Shown here one piece after another: positions 40,532 through 49,105 of a stretch of DNA of 64,000 nt. The stretch covers positions 1,302,001-1,366,000 of the forward strand of contig NZ_BIFR01000002.1 of NCBI RefSeq assembly GCF_003967535.1, read 5' to 3'. Below the pieces are notes generated by a model that saw only the letters and a program-made list of their open reading frames with translations, was not told where the DNA came from and did no database searches. The stretch is from Tengunoibacter tsumagoiensis. Its GTDB lineage: Bacteria > Chloroflexota > Ktedonobacteria > Ktedonobacterales > Ktedonobacteraceae. Within the stretch, counting starts at the first letter, position 1, and each line of letters starts with the position of its first letter. The position numbers and the translations under genes were made by a program.

Positions 40532-43252
40532 TCAAGTGTTGAAAAGCAGGGATGCTGATATATATACAGGTCGGCGCAGGTGTTCTGGCAGGAGATGATC
40601 CAATGTAAAATGAAAATTATATTGTCCCTCAGCAACTCCTGCCAGACGGTGCAAAAACAGAGCAATACCAGCCCCACCAGTACCAAAGTCAGTGGTGATA
40701 CGCAGAAGGTGTTCTCCTGGAAAGGCCAGACCCTGCGGTCTTGGTAGCTTGAAGAGTAAAACCCCTCGCGCCGCTTGCTGGGCGCGCCTTAGATAGTGTT
40801 CTTCCCCTGTGAACTGATAGGCATCCAGCAGAAAATTTCCCAGTCCCGCCAGTCCCTGAAAAAGGCCAGGGAAGACGCTATATGAGCAGAACGTATCAGG
40901 GGCCAGACGTTCGAGCACGTCGCGGTATCTGCTCTCACCTGTATAGCGCCAGAAGCGTAGGAGAACGCTGGCAATGCCTGCGCTACCACTCAGCCAGTAA
41001 GGCAGGACAACGTTATCGTCTGGATCAGCGAATGATCGGGGTACGGCCAGGTGTCCCTGCTCATCGGCGACTGAGAGATGAGCGAGATCGAATGCTATAG
41101 CCTGACTGCCGGTTTCCAGAAAGTGTGTCTCCTGTGTGATTAACCCGAGATAAAGCAGATAGAGGCCGATGCCACTGGCCCCTCGCGCATAGCCGAGATG
41201 GACCCTGCCATCCTGATCGGGCCAGCAGTATCCTTCATTGTGTACCGCATTTTTTGTGTGTAGCAACCATTCTCCTACCTGCCGCGCACGCTCCAACCAG
41301 TCAGCATCCTGGGTTGCCAGAGCAAAACGCAGGCAGGTTAAGCCGTAGCCAGCCGCACCAGAGAACAGGTCGGCACTATCCCACAACAGCGGATGTTGTG
41401 CGGTTTGCCGTAGCGTCTGCACGGCTACCTCCCTCAATCCCATCTCCCATAACGCCCATGCAATGCCTGCAGCACCGATATAAAGACCTGGCGGTAGCTG
41501 GTCCTGATGGAAGGATTGCCCCAACAACCATGTACGCATACGTATGGGAACCTCTCCTTCAATGAGAGCAAGGGCATAGGTTACTCCAGCTGCCCCGTAG
41601 GCCAGACTGAGCGGATTGGTAGAAAAAACCAGTGGATCAGCCGGAAACAGTCGATCCGTCCGCGTGTAATCAGCGCTGGCATGTATGTAGCTCAGGATCT
41701 CGCCGACTGCTCCCAGCAAATCTTCTCTGGAGAGGGCTGGTGGTATTGGAGCAGTTATTTCTGGCTGGTGAAACCTGGCGTGCTGGATGACGGCCAGCGC
41801 CTGTTGTGGCGTGAGCTGCTTCACCCTGTTTTCGTTCATGCAGTCTTCGATAAGTTGAGGAATTTCCGGTGGCAGACCAAGATCGCGGCTGGTGGCGTCT
41901 AGAAACGCTTTCGCCGCCGCAGGTTCCAGCGTGAGCAGCGCATTCATAGGAAAAAGTGTTCCTTGCAGCAAAGCACCAAAGGCGTACATGTCTTGCTCTT
42001 TTCCTGAGAGCTTTGTAAGAACCGGGCTGCTAAAGCCTGGTGTGATGAGGCTGGCAGCCAAACCGCTCCCATCCTCCCATGCACCCTCCAGATCAATGAG
42101 GCGTATCGTTCCCTGCTCACTATCGCTGACGATAATATTTTTTAAAGAAAAGTCTCCATAGATGATGCCTCGCTCGTGGAGAACGGCTATGGCCTGTGCC
42201 AGATTACACCAGATCTTCTTGAGCTTTTCTATGTAGTCCTGGATGACCTGCTGCTCAGGATCGAGTTTAATCAGCGGCAAAAATCGCACGATAAACGCGC
42301 TTAACAGCATGCCTGGAATGTATTCTTCAACCAGGAAGAGATGTTCCCAGTCCCAGAACAGGTCAATTGGGGCGGGCGTGATGCCTGTCTCCTGCAATTG
42401 TTGGAGGAAGCGATATTCTTCCCGCAGGCGCTCAGTCGCATCTCTTCCCTGACCATCAATATTGACAAAACGCCTGGCCTCTTTAATGATTACCTTTTGT
42501 GTAATGTGTGTATCAATAGCAAGATAGACGCCACCATCGACGGAGAGCTGTATCGCCTCCTGTATACGATATCTCCCCTCTTTGAGTGTACCATCATCTT
42601 CTTCCGTCTCGTTTGTGTTGCCAGCGACGCGTTCAAAGGGGTCTTTCACCCATACAGGAGGATTCCAGTAGGGAGTTCGTTGATCGGGAGCCAGTTCGCC
42701 TTGAGGTGAGAGGAGCAACTGTCTGTGGTCACCCGCAACAGAGAGTCGACGCATACCAATAATTCCTCCATAGCGATAGAAGAGAACTTCGGCATCTTTA
42801 TAGCGTTTATCCGACAGAATGTAAGGTCCAGTGAAGGGGCGCAGGATAGGGTACAGGGCCTCAATGAGCTCACAAAAATGGCGCTCATGCACGGGATAAA
42901 TGGTGATAAACTTGCCGCTGGCTTCTCGTGCCATCAGTGGAGATGTGGAAAGTCGAACACAATACGTATCCAGAGAAAATTTAAAAGCCACCTCGCGCTC
43001 AATACAAAAAGCAGCGGTTTGCTGGAGGATCGCCTCACAATTATCAGGTGTCGCCGAGACATGAATTTTCCAGCCCTGTCTGGGAAGTTGACTGGCAGGT
43101 GGCAGAACGGAGAACCAGAAAGCCTGACGGGTCAGTTTCCAGGCGAGAGGAAGCAATTTGCGAGCAATTCGCAGCAGTTCATCACCCGGCTGATAGTGCT
43201 CCATCGTTTCATACCAATCGCGGTGAAAAAGAGCAGAAAATTGATGGGACAT
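40532..43252 (-). CDS. lanKC: Class III lanthionine synthetase LanKC
   Basis: This 906-aa three-domain enzyme installs lanthionine/labionin in a precursor peptide. Residues ~1-220 are the lyase region. Residues ~226-500 are a Ser/Thr kinase-like domain (Lys in VIIKEARRFVN; catalytic YGDFSLKNII at ~365-374; DLEGAW at ~387-392). Residues ~515-906 are the LanC-like cyclase. The cyclase lacks the zinc Cys-Cys-His ligands (GYARGASGIG, PYWLSGSAGIA and GLFQGLAGLG replace the usual CHG motif), which is typical of class III LanKC. The start is ATG 43252. The 41-aa precursor gene lies 207 nt upstream on the same strand. Confidence 0.93.
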   Translation of the reverse strand: MSHQFSALFHRDWYETMEHYQPGDELLRIARKLLPLAWKLTRQAFWFSVLPPASQLPRQGWKIHVSATPDNCEAILQQTAAFCIEREVAFKFSLDTYCVRLSTSPLMAREASGKFITIYPVHERHFCELIEALYPILRPFTGPYILSDKRYKDAEVLFYRYGGIIGMRRLSVAGDHRQLLLSPQGELAPDQRTPYWNPPVWVKDPFERVAGNTNETEEDDGTLKEGRYRIQEAIQLSVDGGVYLAIDTHITQKVIIKEARRFVNIDGQGRDATERLREEYRFLQQLQETGITPAPIDLFWDWEHLFLVEEYIPGMLLSAFIVRFLPLIKLDPEQQVIQDYIEKLKKIWCNLAQAIAVLHERGIIYGDFSLKNIIVSDSEQGTIRLIDLEGAWEDGSGLAASLITPGFSSPVLTKLSGKEQDMYAFGALLQGTLFPMNALLTLEPAAAKAFLDATSRDLGLPPEIPQLIEDCMNENRVKQLTPQQALAVIQHARFHQPEITAPIPPALSREDLLGAVGEILSYIHASADYTRTDRLFPADPLVFSTNPLSLAYGAAGVTYALALIEGEVPIRMRTWLLGQSFHQDQLPPGLYIGAAGIAWALWEMGLREVAVQTLRQTAQHPLLWDSADLFSGAAGYGLTCLRFALATQDADWLERARQVGEWLLHTKNAVHNEGYCWPDQDGRVHLGYARGASGIGLYLLYLGLITQETHFLETGSQAIAFDLAHLSVADEQGHLAVPRSFADPDDNVVLPYWLSGSAGIASVLLRFWRYTGESRYRDVLERLAPDTFCSYSVFPGLFQGLAGLGNFLLDAYQFTGEEHYLRRAQQAARGVLLFKLPRPQGLAFPGEHLLRITTDFGTGGAGIALFLHRLAGVAEGQYNFHFTLDHLLPEHLRRPVYISASLLFNT

Positions 43253-43380
43253 GACCGCATATTTCCTTTTTTCGTTTGATTCATCGATCAGAAGATGAAA
43301 GTGTGTCTGGAGATCATTGTTCAGGTTTGACCTCTTCAGGTCACTCGAGTTACACCAAATTGCTGAATAAGGATGTGCCA

Positions 43381-43411
43381 GCGGGATGGCTTATGTTACG
43401 GGCCACCCCGC
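43381..43411 (-). terminator. Hairpin between lanA and lanKC (attenuator-like)
   Basis: GCGGGATGGC (43381-43390) is matched by GCCACCCCGC (43402-43411) with an 11-nt loop, allowing one G-U pair. It lies 50 nt after the precursor stop and 130 nt before lanKC. A partial terminator here would make precursor mRNA exceed synthetase mRNA, as in many lanthipeptide operons. Confidence 0.55.
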
Positions 43412-43459
43412 TTCGCTAATCAACGCAGCAGTCTGCATCATCAGAAGAAAACAGACACC

Positions 43460-43585
43460 TTATTGACACAGGAGTAACGAGAGATGACTCTCGTTGAAAC
43501 AGACCTCCACAGATACTGCACTTTCTGCAATGTATTCTGATTTCTTTTCCGTTGAAAGCTTTTGCAATGCTAAAACTCTATTCAT
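43460..43585 (-). CDS. lanA: Class III lanthipeptide precursor (SapB/labyrinthopeptin type)
   Basis: This 41-aa peptide lies just upstream of lanKC. Leader MNRVLALQKLSTEKKSEYIA contains the class III leader recognition pattern (V)LALQ at 4-8. The core carries two perfect labionin motifs Ser-x2-Ser-x3-Cys: Ser22-Ser25-Cys29 and Ser33-Ser36-Cys40 (second ends LSLLLC, like the SapB core). LanKC would phosphorylate/dehydrate the serines and cyclise to Cys. AAAGGTGG precedes ATG 43585 by 8 nt. The leader/core cut is probably near A20-E21. The product is expected to be an amphipathic, secreted morphogenetic or bioactive peptide; this is an inference. Confidence 0.88.
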   Translation of the reverse strand: MNRVLALQKLSTEKKSEYIAESAVSVEVCFNESHLSLLLCQ

Positions 43586-43949
43586 CGCTATTCCACCTTT
43601 CTTTTTTTGGGGAGGATGTTGTCATCTCCCAGTTTGAACAGCCGAAAGCAATCATATGGATTCAAGCAAGAAGCAGTTACGTATCTATCGATGAGATGCC
43701 TGCCTCTCAAAAGCAGTATACCTACCAGACAAACTGATGTATCTCGATGTTTTTGTCATCATTTTGCGACAACTCTGAGATCAGGTGGTCATCTTCTTTT
43801 TCTCTACTCTTCATGAGGTAGGACTAGGATCGATACTGTTGGTGAATTGGTTTTCTACGCTCAAACAAGAAGAAATTCCTGAAGCGCCGTCGTGCGGTTT
43901 CCAGGCTTCTTTAAGACGCTCTTCCTGCCAACTCTCTTCTCGTCGCCGT

Positions 43950-44718
43950 TCACCCTGGCACATCCTCCTCCCATAACTGCCGCATGAAAGCGCTTGTCTC
44001 AAGCACCTGATCCAGCCTCCCCTGCGCCTCAATCATGCCTTCTTTAAGGACGATAATGTGGTCAGCCTGGTGCAAGACCGAGCGATGATGCGAGACCGCA
44101 AGCACAGTTGCCTCTTTCTGTATGCCAAGACGTTGCCAGAGCAGTGCCTCCGTTTCTACATCCAACGCGCTTGATAAGTCGTCAACAACGAGCAGTTCGG
44201 CTGGCCGCACAAACATGCGGGCCGCAGCGACCCGTTGCACCTGCCCGCCGGAGAGGCGCATGCCACGTGGTCCTACGACGGTATCCAGGCCCTGTGGCAT
44301 AGAGAGAAGATCCGCTCCCAGCACAGCCAGATCGAGCGCTCGCTTCAGCCGATCATCTTCAGGCAGGCCGAACAGGACATTCTCACGCAGGCTCTCGCTG
44401 AAAAGGCGAGGAGCCTGTGGCGTATAGGCACTGTGCGGCGGAAGGAAAAAGGTATCGGGATGTTCAACGACATCTTCATTCCAGACAATATCCCCCCGAT
44501 CCTTTGGTAGTAGTCCCAACAGAACCCTGAGGAGCGTCGTCTTGCCAGACCCAACCTGGCCCGTGATAACCGTAAACGAACCGCGTCGAAGCGAGAACGA
44601 GATATCTCTGATCCCCTGCTCCGTCCCTGGATAACAGTAGTGCAAGCAATTCACCTCAAGTCGGTTTAGCCATTGAGCACCAATTGAAGGTACATCTGTG
44701 ACAGTAGGTGATGGAGCG
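43950..44718 (-). pseudogene. Truncated duplicate of the ABC exporter ATPase domain
   Basis: This 234-codon frame is nearly identical at DNA level to the 3' third of the intact ABC gene at 47363-48127, including the ATPase domain: Walker A TGQVGSGKTTLLRVLLGL, signature MRLSGGQVQRVAAARMF, Walker B LLVVDDLSSALD. The match ends abruptly at about 44718, so the membrane domain is missing. It carries synonymous changes and a few amino-acid changes (e.g. MNC for VNS; KDRGDI for KDSGNI). It sits next to lanA and looks like a broken copy made by recombination. Confidence 0.85.
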
Positions 44719-45180
44719 ATAGCCTGCGTGAATTAGCTTAATCACTGATCACCGTTCGCCTTGTCAGTGTCATGGCCTGCCGGAGCGTTCGATGACAGTT
44801 TGGACACGCATTCTCGACAGGGCGCTACCAGCGTCGCATGATCAGAGGATAGCTTCGAGCTCGTTTCATAAACATTCCTTTGAGAGCAGCGAGAACGCGT
44901 AGAAATGACGAAACTGCCTTGCCTGTGCATCCTGGAACCCCAAATATGACAACTACCCCAGAGCCTATAGTAGAGAGCGAAGTGCAGGAATCATTGTCAG
45001 ATTCGCATTACGGGGAGGAAGGATCGCCGGAGCGGTTCCCTATCCAATAGCGTGTTTACGAATACTAGAGCAGGCAATCGTGACAGCTCTTCTTTATCAT
45101 GATTGCCTGCTCTGGTGGCCAGGATTCCCCTCCATTAGAGGTAGTAAGGGGCAGTTTGCCAATCCGGGTCTCCCAGGGCG
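44719..45180. other. Gap with one zinc-ribbon-like remnant and a hairpin
   Basis: This 462-base region between the truncated ABC copy and the anti-sigma-like gene has only short frames. One minus-strand frame has a CxxC-bearing ENACPNCHRTLRQAMTLT stretch, interrupted upstream by a stop, and might be a transposase relic. A 13-bp inverted repeat (AGAGCAGGCAATC at 45067-45079, inverted at 45101-45113) lies beyond the minus-strand stop at 45181 and is a terminator candidate. Confidence 0.4.
45067..45113 (-). terminator. Inverted repeat after BNR anti-sigma-like gene
   Basis: A perfect 13-bp stem (AGAGCAGGCAATC / GATTGCCTGCTCT) with a 21-nt loop lies 68 nt beyond the stop. There is no U tract, so the terminator call is moderate. 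Confidence 0.45.
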
Positions 45181-46644
45181 CTATACAGGCAGCGTCCCGA
45201 TTTTTTGCCAGGTCTGCCCTCCATCGCTGGTCTGGTATATATCACCAGTGTACGTTTGTGCGAGACCGGCCAGCGGAGAGAAAAACTTGACCGTAGCGGC
45301 CATGAAGGGAAAAGGCTTTGATGCTGCGACCCACTGGCCATTGCGTAGCGTGAAGAGGGTTGTGTCATCAAAGACATAGATATCATTAATAACGTTCAAG
45401 TTATATGAATGGGAAGGAATAGCAGAGCCGAGCACCTGCCACGAATTGCCACCATCCTGTGTCACGTACAGGAATTGCTGATCAGGACCAGTAGACGTGC
45501 TCACGCGATCAAAGAGATAACCCTTGCTAGCACTGAAGAACGTTAAGCCCTGATAGTCAGACTTTGAAGTTGTCTGGCTGAGTGTTGGCAGCGACTGCTG
45601 CTGCCAGGTATATCCTCCGTCATGGGTGACGTAGAGAGCTCCCGGGAAGGCGAGCGGATCGCTGAGCGACGGGTGCACGGGATCGTCAACATAGGTGGTG
45701 AGCCATCCTAGTCGGGCAGTGATGAACGTGATACCCTTGCCTGGATATTTGAAAGAGAGCGAGGTGAATTGGAGCCAGGTCAGACCTCCATCTGTGGTGT
45801 GGTACAGCGTCTCACCTCCTAATTGATCCAGCGTGACATTGCGGCTATCCCCGCCACAACATATGCCCCTCCACATGGTCATCCAGCCTTGCTGATGGTC
45901 CAGGAAGCTCCAGTTGAGTACGACTATACCGCCGTCGTCCGGGGAGAGTGCAGGCAAGGTGCCGCGTTGCCAGGTTGCACCGCCATCCAGGGTGCGATAG
46001 AGGTACGACTGCGGAATGGTCTGCTCGACCGCCGGTGGGACAATGATGGCCATGTTCCCGTCGAACGCGTAGACCGCGAAAGGTTGCCCCGACAGCTCTT
46101 GCGGCAGTGTAACCTGTTGCCAGTGCTTGCCACCATCGGTGGTGCGCACGATGGGGCCGTTCTTTGCTCCAGACTGACCTTGTCTGGCCCAACCGATCTG
46201 GGGAGTTGCCATGAAGACTATCTGAGCATTCACCAGGGTACCATTCCCTACCAATGTGCTCTTCTCTCCTGGAGGGATCGATACCGTACCCGTCGCGTGC
46301 GTGGTCTTTCCACCGGGCGCCGAGTGGTTTTTCCCCTGGATGAGTACAAACGCGGGCACGCTAGCCCCGAGCAGAAGTATGACCCATGCAACTACGGCAA
46401 ACCATTGCAGGCGACGCACCCACACCTTTTGTGCGCGTGGCTGCGGAAAATTTATAATGATCGTTTCAGATTGGGATGCCTCTGCTGGTGCGTATCCTTG
46501 CAACTGTGGAGGTGCAACGGCGAGGAGGCGTCTCTCAATGGAAGCTAACGATGCTCTATCTTCGGGAGCGAGGCGATGAAAGTCCTGCAAATGGTTGATG
46601 AGTTCGGGATTGTCCTGTTCTTCAGGGAGCGTATTAAAGTTCAT
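45181..46644 (-). CDS. Membrane-anchored anti-sigma-like protein with BNR/Ycf48-type repeats
   Basis: This 487-aa protein has an N-terminal cytosolic segment (~1-85), a transmembrane helix (WFAVVAWVILLLGASVPAFVLIQG at ~87-110), and an extracellular beta-propeller-like region. The propeller has Asp-box/BNR repeats: TTDGGKHWQQ, TLDGGATWQR, TTDGGLTWLQ, THDGGYTWQQ, TQDGGNSWQV and TSDGGQTWQK. The gene overlaps the ECF sigma gene by 4 nt (ATGA), the classic anti-sigma arrangement. The propeller probably senses or binds an envelope ligand. Ycf48/photosystem-assembly similarity is only in the repeats. Confidence 0.82.
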   Translation of the reverse strand: MNFNTLPEEQDNPELINHLQDFHRLAPEDRASLASIERRLLAVAPPQLQGYAPAEASQSETIIINFPQPRAQKVWVRRLQWFAVVAWVILLLGASVPAFVLIQGKNHSAPGGKTTHATGTVSIPPGEKSTLVGNGTLVNAQIVFMATPQIGWARQGQSGAKNGPIVRTTDGGKHWQQVTLPQELSGQPFAVYAFDGNMAIIVPPAVEQTIPQSYLYRTLDGGATWQRGTLPALSPDDGGIVVLNWSFLDHQQGWMTMWRGICCGGDSRNVTLDQLGGETLYHTTDGGLTWLQFTSLSFKYPGKGITFITARLGWLTTYVDDPVHPSLSDPLAFPGALYVTHDGGYTWQQQSLPTLSQTTSKSDYQGLTFFSASKGYLFDRVSTSTGPDQQFLYVTQDGGNSWQVLGSAIPSHSYNLNVINDIYVFDDTTLFTLRNGQWVAASKPFPFMAATVKFFSPLAGLAQTYTGDIYQTSDGGQTWQKIGTLPV

Positions 46645-47192
46645 GCCCTCTCTCCTTTGCTATTGCGGGTCGATGGGATATTGTACATGGTTCTAAGCAG
46701 GCTAATGGTGCGTGAGAGCATCTGGCGCACAGCTGGTTCGTTCTTGTTAAGCAATTCCGCGATCTCCGCAGTATGCAGTCCGTGTCCATAGCGCAGGCGC
46801 AAAAGCTGCTGCTGCAGTGGTGAAAGTTGTTGAATATGTTGATGTAACTGGCTATAATCCTCGCGGTGTTGCGCGACAAGGACAGGGTCATTTTCGTCGA
46901 ACAGTATCTCCGCGAACTGGTCGAGTGCCATTGCCGGACGACGGTTAGCGCGGCGGTAGCTATCGGTCAGCTTGTTGGCGGCGACGCGTCTCAGCCAGCC
47001 AAGCTGGCGTGGGCCGCTCCAGGTAAGGAGTTGCGGATTGCCAAGAGCGGCGGTAAACACATCGAGTGTCAGATCTTCTGCCTCTTCGCGTGAAGAAGCA
47101 TGCAAACGAAGGTAGGTAAAGATGGGAGGTCCATAACATCGAAACATTTCACCATGATCGGTCGGTGAGATCTCATCGGCAGAATTGAGCAT
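46641..47192 (-). CDS. ECF-type RNA polymerase sigma factor
   Basis: This 183-aa sigma-70 family protein has region 2 (MFRCYGPPIFTYLRLHASSREEAEDLTLDVFTAALGN) and region 4 (QLSPLQQQLLRLRYGHGLHTAEIAELLNKNEPAVRQMLSRTISLLRT). It overlaps the BNR anti-sigma-like gene by 4 nt. The two should form a trans-envelope signalling pair. It is probably the control module for the ABC exporter pair or the lanthipeptide genes in the same strand order, but a consensus promoter cannot be shown by eye. Confidence 0.88.
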   Translation of the reverse strand: MLNSADEISPTDHGEMFRCYGPPIFTYLRLHASSREEAEDLTLDVFTAALGNPQLLTWSGPRQLGWLRRVAANKLTDSYRRANRRPAMALDQFAEILFDENDPVLVAQHREDYSQLHQHIQQLSPLQQQLLRLRYGHGLHTAEIAELLNKNEPAVRQMLSRTISLLRTMYNIPSTRNSKGERA

Positions 47193-47362
47193 ATCATCTC
47201 CCTCTCGTGTTTTTGCCAGTCAAGAAAAGCCTGGCAAGAAAACACATCATTCCTATATTTACCTATGTAGTCGCTGCACCATTCAATGCGTGACAGAATG
47301 TGGAGAGGGAGGTAGGAAATATCCTAAAGCCTTGCTCGATTTGCCCAGAGTTTCGTCACCTT

Positions 47363-49105
47363 TTACCCTGGCACATCCTCCTCCCATAGCTGCCGCATGA
47401 AAGCGCTTGCCTCAAGCACCTGATCCAGCCTCCCCTGCGCCTCAATCATCCCTTCATTAAGGACGATAATGTGGTCGGCCTGGTGCAAGACCGAGCGATG
47501 ATGCGAGACCGCAAGCACAGTTGCCTCTTTCTGTATGCCAAGACGTTGCCAGAGCAGTGCCTCCGTTTCTACATCCAACGCGCTTGATAAGTCGTCAACA
47601 ACGAGCAGTTCGGCTGGCCGCACAAACATGCGGGCCGCAGCGACACGTTGCACCTGCCCGCCGGAAAGGCGCATGCCACGTGGTCCTACGACGGTATCCA
47701 GGCCCTGTGGCATAGAGAGAAGATCCGCTCCCAGGACAGCCAGATCGAGCGCTCGCTTCAGCCGATCATCTTCAGGCAGGCCGAACAGGATATTCTCACG
47801 CAGGCTCTCGCTGAAAAGGCGAGGAGCCTGTGGGGTATAGGCACTGTGCGGCGGAAGGAAAAAGGTATCGGGATGTTCAACGACATCTTCATTCCAGACA
47901 ATATTCCCGCTATCCTTTGGTAGTAGTCCCAACAGAACCCTGAGGAGCGTCGTCTTGCCGGATCCAACCTGGCCTGTGATAACCGTAAACGAACCGCGCC
48001 GAAGCGAGAACGAGATAGCTTTGATTCCCTGCTCCGTCCCTGGATAACAGTAGTGTAAGCTATTCACCTCAAGTCGGTTTAGCCATTGAGCACCAATTGA
48101 AGGTACATCTGCGACAATAGGTGATGGCCCACACAGGTAGAGGGGTCCTGGTTGTACGAGTACGTGTGCAGAGGCACCTTGCAAGAGAGCGACCAGGCGC
48201 GCCAGCGAGACACCAGCTTGCTGATAGCGGGTGAACACCGTTCCCAGGTAGGTCGTAAATTCAGTTATCCAGCCAATATAATAGACAAAGAGAGCAAAAT
48301 CTCCGACCGTGAATGAACCATTTCGCATGGACTGGCCAGCCAGCAGAAGAATCAAACCAGTACCTATAGTAACCGTGTTCTCAAAGGCTGCCTGTGTGAT
48401 ACGGTTGAGCAAGCTATCTCGCATCGTCATCCGCATCCGAATGGAGCTCAGATGATCCAGGTAATCAAGCATACTTTCTTCCGTCCCAGCAACCTGAACC
48501 GCCTGCACAGCGCCAAAGAGCTCTCCAAGAAAACCACTTACATCAGCAGTCCCTTTGCGACTTTGCTCACGCCGTTGCTTAACATATGTGCCAACAAGAC
48601 GCATCGTCACAATGATTGTGACCATTGGGAGGCAGACAGCCAGGGTAAGCAGCACATTGATACGACACATGATGACCAGCGCAATCACAACAAACACGCC
48701 ATAGGAAATAATACGACCATCCAGCAGCTCCAGGCTCGCATCAACGTCATCGCGCAAACGATTGATCACATCCCCCGACGATGTGAGAAGAGCTGCAGCT
48801 CCCGGCAACTTGAGTATATGGGCAAACAGGTTCTTCTGGAGCAGGGTCGCGCGAAAAGGGAGTTCCCCGATCTGACTACAAAACAAAAACATACTCCGCC
48901 CGGCAACCGAGAGCAGAAGCAGGGTAATGAACCAGACAAGCTCTGTATTTTTAAGCGCATGAGCTTGTAAGCGATCAAAAAATACCTGGGCGATGAGTCC
49001 CGGAACGGTTTCACAGACTCTCACCAGAGTGAAAAAGAATATGCCACTGAGAAAAATCCAGGGACGGAAACGAAGCATGGCCCAGAAGAATTGTCGATTT
49101 TTCAT
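47363..49105 (-). CDS. ABC exporter half-protein, second subunit (lanthipeptide-locus exporter)
   Basis: This 580-aa half-transporter has its membrane domain at ~15-310 and an ATPase domain. Walker A is TGQVGSGKTTLLRVLLGLLPKD, the signature MRLSGGQVQRVAAARMF, Walker B ELLVVDDLSSALD (Asp in place of catalytic Glu), and H-loop VSHHRSVL. It overlaps the 49102 half by 4 nt. So it is the degenerate-site partner in a heterodimeric exporter, like the pair at 22764-26323. Near the lanthipeptide genes it is the natural candidate exporter, analogous in arrangement to RamA/RamB of SapB loci. It lacks a C39 peptidase domain, so leader removal must be elsewhere. Confidence 0.92.
   Translation of the reverse strand: MKNRQFFWAMLRFRPWIFLSGIFFFTLVRVCETVPGLIAQVFFDRLQAHALKNTELVWFITLLLLSVAGRSMFLFCSQIGELPFRATLLQKNLFAHILKLPGAAALLTSSGDVINRLRDDVDASLELLDGRIISYGVFVVIALVIMCRINVLLTLAVCLPMVTIIVTMRLVGTYVKQRREQSRKGTADVSGFLGELFGAVQAVQVAGTEESMLDYLDHLSSIRMRMTMRDSLLNRITQAAFENTVTIGTGLILLLAGQSMRNGSFTVGDFALFVYYIGWITEFTTYLGTVFTRYQQAGVSLARLVALLQGASAHVLVQPGPLYLCGPSPIVADVPSIGAQWLNRLEVNSLHYCYPGTEQGIKAISFSLRRGSFTVITGQVGSGKTTLLRVLLGLLPKDSGNIVWNEDVVEHPDTFFLPPHSAYTPQAPRLFSESLRENILFGLPEDDRLKRALDLAVLGADLLSMPQGLDTVVGPRGMRLSGGQVQRVAAARMFVRPAELLVVDDLSSALDVETEALLWQRLGIQKEATVLAVSHHRSVLHQADHIIVLNEGMIEAQGRLDQVLEASAFMRQLWEEDVPG

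Noticed and set aside
44742..44930. Cys-containing 62-aa frame as a second lanthipeptide precursor
   Set aside because: No leader motif or Ser-x2-Ser-x(2-5)-Cys pattern. The CxxC is in another frame that looks like a transposase zinc-ribbon relic.
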